From: Oribacterium sp. UBA5894
Lineage (GTDB): Bacteria; Bacillota; Clostridia; Lachnospirales; Lachnospiraceae
Assembly: GCA_002431355.1 (NCBI GenBank)
Contig: DJEQ01000049.1
Location: forward strand, 39,286 to 46,658
Direction: 5' to 3'
DNA length: 7,373 nt
A program made the position numbers and the translations under genes. A model generated the notes under the pieces. That model worked only from the letters and a program-made list of their open reading frames with translations. It ran no database searches and was not told the DNA's origin. The stretch's first letter is position 1. Each line of letters begins with the position of its first letter. Below, piece by piece: positions 6,194 through 7,373 of this stretch.

Positions 6194-6340
6194 GATATCC
6201 GGCTATATACGCTTTCAGAGATCACCGATATTCTCGCACCTCTCAGAATGAAGGTCCTCGACAGCTATGCAGATTTTGAAGGGAGTGGTTCGTCTGATAA
6301 GCAGATGCAGCTCCTGATTTATGCTGAAAAAGAAAACCTT
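6194..6340 (+). pseudogene. C-terminal remnant of a class I SAM-dependent methyltransferase
   Basis: The + frame directly after the tetR stop reads RLYTLSEITDIL, VLDSYADFEGS and QLLIYAEKE in order over about 48 residues. This resembles the last strands of Methyltransf_25/11-type enzymes, where a YTLxE helix is followed by a Vxxx(Y/F)xDF(D/E)GS strand and a final (L/I)(I/V)xAxK strand. The SAM-binding domain (about 150-200 residues) is absent, the region butts against the tetR stop, and the first ATG (6248) has no ribosome binding site. The frame has no stop and runs on into the acetyltransferase. The simplest reading is a deletion that removed the front of a methyltransferase gene. This is recalled family resemblance, not a search result. 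Confidence 0.55.
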
Positions 6341-6426
6341 AACGATCAGCCAGCGCCTTCCGACAATGGCGAGGCTGGCGCAGTTGCTCAAATGAACCAG
6401 AAAACAGGCAGTAAGAAACAAGAAAT

Positions 6427-6433
6427 AAGGAGG
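6427..6433 (+). promoter_or_regulatory. Ribosome binding site that sets the start of the acetyltransferase
   Basis: AAGGAGG lies six bases before ATG at 6440. The same frame is open back to an ATG at 6248, but that codon has no such site, and the residues between do not belong to the acetyltransferase fold. The start at 6440 is therefore preferred. Confidence 0.85.
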
Positions 6434-6439
6434 AAAACC

Positions 6440-7069
6440 ATGTCAAATCACAGAATAATCATTCGCCCGGAAACCAGCGCCGATTACCGCACGGTAGAAA
6501 GCCTGACCCGTGAGGCCTTCTGGAATGTTTATCGTCCAGGCTGCATGGAGCACTATGTGCTGCATTGCTATCGGAAGGCCCCGGCTTTTGTGCCAGAGCT
6601 TGATCTCGTGATGGAACGAGACGGCGAGCTGATCGGACAGGTCATCTATGTTCGATCGGAAATTGACTGTGATAACGGACGAAAGGTGCCCATCATGACC
6701 TTCGGACCGATCAGCATTGCTCCTGCATATAAGCGCCAGGGCTATGGCAAGCAGCTCCTCGACTATTCCATGGAAAAAGCAAAGGAAATGGGCGCAGGCG
6801 CACTCGCCATCACCGGAAACATCGATTTTTACGGGAAATCCGGCTTTGTTCCGGCGAAGACCAAAGGCATCCACTATGCTGATGACCCAGATGCGGACTA
6901 TTTTCTGATCAAAGAACTGACACCCGGCTTCCTCGACGGAATAAACGGCAGCTACAAAGACCCGGAAGGCTACTTCGTCTGCGAAAAGGACCCAGAGGGC
7001 TTTGAAAAATTTGAAGCCAGCTTTCCGAAAAAAGAAGAGATGAAGAAACCAGGCCAGCTGTTTTCCTGA
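6440..7069 (+). CDS. GNAT-family N-acetyltransferase (YhbS-like)
   Basis: The 209-residue product would transfer an acetyl group from acetyl-CoA to an amine; its substrate is unknown. The N-terminal strand IIIRPETSADYRTVESLTREAF (6-27) opens the GNAT fold. Motif A spans FGPISIAPAYKRQGYGKQLL (88-107), where K98-R99-Q100-G101-Y102-G103 forms the pyrophosphate-binding loop, with lysine in place of the usual first Q/R. FYGKSGFVPA (130-139) is the motif B tyrosine and turn. Length and layout resemble the predicted acetyltransferases of the YhbS group (COG3153), whose targets are largely unknown. The C-terminal 50 residues are charged and extend past the core. No membrane segment is visible. It follows tetR by 247 bases, across the methyltransferase remnant. 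Confidence 0.88.
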   Translation: MSNHRIIIRPETSADYRTVESLTREAFWNVYRPGCMEHYVLHCYRKAPAFVPELDLVMERDGELIGQVIYVRSEIDCDNGRKVPIMTFGPISIAPAYKRQGYGKQLLDYSMEKAKEMGAGALAITGNIDFYGKSGFVPAKTKGIHYADDPDADYFLIKELTPGFLDGINGSYKDPEGYFVCEKDPEGFEKFEASFPKKEEMKKPGQLFS

Positions 7070-7104
7070 AGGCTGGATACTATTCGTAAAAGGAACAGCT
7101 TTTT
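7056..7104 (+). terminator. Probable intrinsic terminator after the acetyltransferase gene
   Basis: AGCTGTT (7056-7062) and CCT (7065-7067) pair with AGGAACAGCT (7091-7100), giving ten pairs with two bulged T and a 23-base loop. TTTTT (7100-7104) ends the structure. The stop codon lies partly in the stem. The large loop makes it weaker than the terminator at 5347-5384. Confidence 0.45.
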
Positions 7105-7373
7105 GGTTGAATATGGAGGTATGAGCCACAGGTATACGTTTGGATACATGGGTGCGGCCTGGGCAGGGGTGTGTGCCAGAAGGAATTTGCCCGAGGGCCG
7201 TAAAATCAAAATGAGCCCCCTTAGAAGCACTTGGTCATTTCTCCTTGGAACCCTCTGTCAACGGGGAGTTTTCATCAGGAAAACTCCCCGATTGCAGAGG
7301 GCCTAGTACTTCTTAGGGGGCTTATTTTAGATTTTACCACCGAGTGGCAAACTGGCTTCTGGAGCGGCTCTCC
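7070..7373. other. Non-coding tail of the window
   Basis: I see no convincing gene in these 304 bases. A small + frame (7103-7306) is open only because it crosses the palindrome. Its start has no well-placed ribosome binding site, and its composition is not protein-like. GGGCA (7161-7165) and TGCCC (7188-7192) could form an extra stem. The main content is the nested palindrome listed separately. No partial gene is evident at the right edge. Confidence 0.6.
7176..7362. repeat. Large nested imperfect palindrome (MITE-like element or structured RNA)
   Basis: Several complementary blocks nest around one centre. The outer pairs are CCAGAAG (7176-7182) with CTTCTGG (7356-7362), and TTTGCC (7186-7191) with GGCAAA (7346-7351). 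The long middle arm 7200-7234 pairs with 7302-7337 with three mismatches, one G-U and one bulged A; its core is GCCCCC with GGGGGC. Inside, CCCTCTG (7251-7257) pairs with CAGAGGG (7295-7301). The apex is a perfect 11-bp stem, CGGGGAGTTTT (7262-7272) with AAAACTCCCCG (7280-7290), around a seven-base loop. No transposase, reverse transcriptase or clear target duplication is visible. The arms are too long to be chance. The function (mobile element, RNA or two-way terminator) is open. Confidence 0.7.

Noticed and set aside
5614..6225. Long minus-strand open frame (203 residues) opposite tetR
   Set aside because: No recognisable protein features, while the + strand gene has a clear helix-turn-helix, promoter and operators.
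6349..6379. Hairpin between the methyltransferase remnant and the acetyltransferase gene as a terminator
   Set aside because: GCCAG with CTGGC and CGCC with GGCG can pair, but there is a three-base bulge, a ten-base loop and no T run after it.
6443..7129. Long minus-strand open frame (228 residues) opposite the acetyltransferase gene
   Set aside because: It is a mirror of the GNAT coding strand. It shows no domain, and the + strand gene has clear motifs and a strong ribosome binding site.
7103..7306. 67-residue + frame in the non-coding tail
   Set aside because: No usable ribosome binding site at its first ATG (GGAGG comes one base before the next in-frame ATG, too close). It runs through the palindrome, which keeps frames open on both strands.
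7171..7373. Group II intron or retron RNA at the palindrome
   Set aside because: GTGTG at 7171 resembles a group II intron 5' end and the long rod resembles a retron msd, but I see no domain V, no typical msr layout and no reverse transcriptase gene in the window.
1..7373. CRISPR array, tRNA or rRNA genes, insertion sequence genes, toxin-antitoxin or phage-defence genes
   Set aside because: I saw no regularly spaced direct repeats, no tRNA-like cloverleaf and no transposase, nuclease or toxin motifs in any frame.

Overview
The window reads as ordinary chromosomal DNA of a low-to-mid GC Bacillota bacterium, most likely a Clostridia/Lachnospiraceae-type anaerobe. This rests on strong AGGAGG-type ribosome binding sites before almost every gene, TTG and GTG starts backed by such sites, an Ala/Thr/Glu-rich lipoprotein linker, and short-form malic enzyme and polar amino-acid ABC genes of clostridial type. 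The species call is inference. All confident genes lie on the + strand.

Region 1 (1-2687): a good -35/-10 promoter at 23-51 precedes a class II fumarase gene (fumC) and, 48 bases later, a short-form malic enzyme gene. Together they would turn fumarate into malate and then pyruvate plus CO2 and NAD(P)H.

Region 2 (2688-5384): a complete polar amino-acid ABC importer, made of a lipoprotein binding protein, a permease with a TTG start and an ATPase with a GTG start. It has its own promoter, whose -10 lies inside an 18-bp palindrome. A 163-base structured gap separates the binding-protein and permease genes and looks like a partial terminator. A strong intrinsic terminator closes the operon.

Region 3 (5385-7104): a 12-bp inverted repeat, then a TetR-family regulator gene with a near-consensus promoter carrying two matching operators (autorepression). 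Next comes an N-terminally lost remnant of a SAM-dependent methyltransferase, then a GNAT acetyltransferase gene with its own strong ribosome binding site. A probable intrinsic terminator overlaps the end of the acetyltransferase gene.

Region 4 (7070-7373): no convincing gene, but a large nested imperfect palindrome (7176-7362). It could be a MITE-like element, a structured RNA or an elaborate terminator, and it is the least explained part of the window. I found no clear evidence of a wholly new multi-gene system. The palindrome, the methyltransferase relic and the control regions deserve the closest look.
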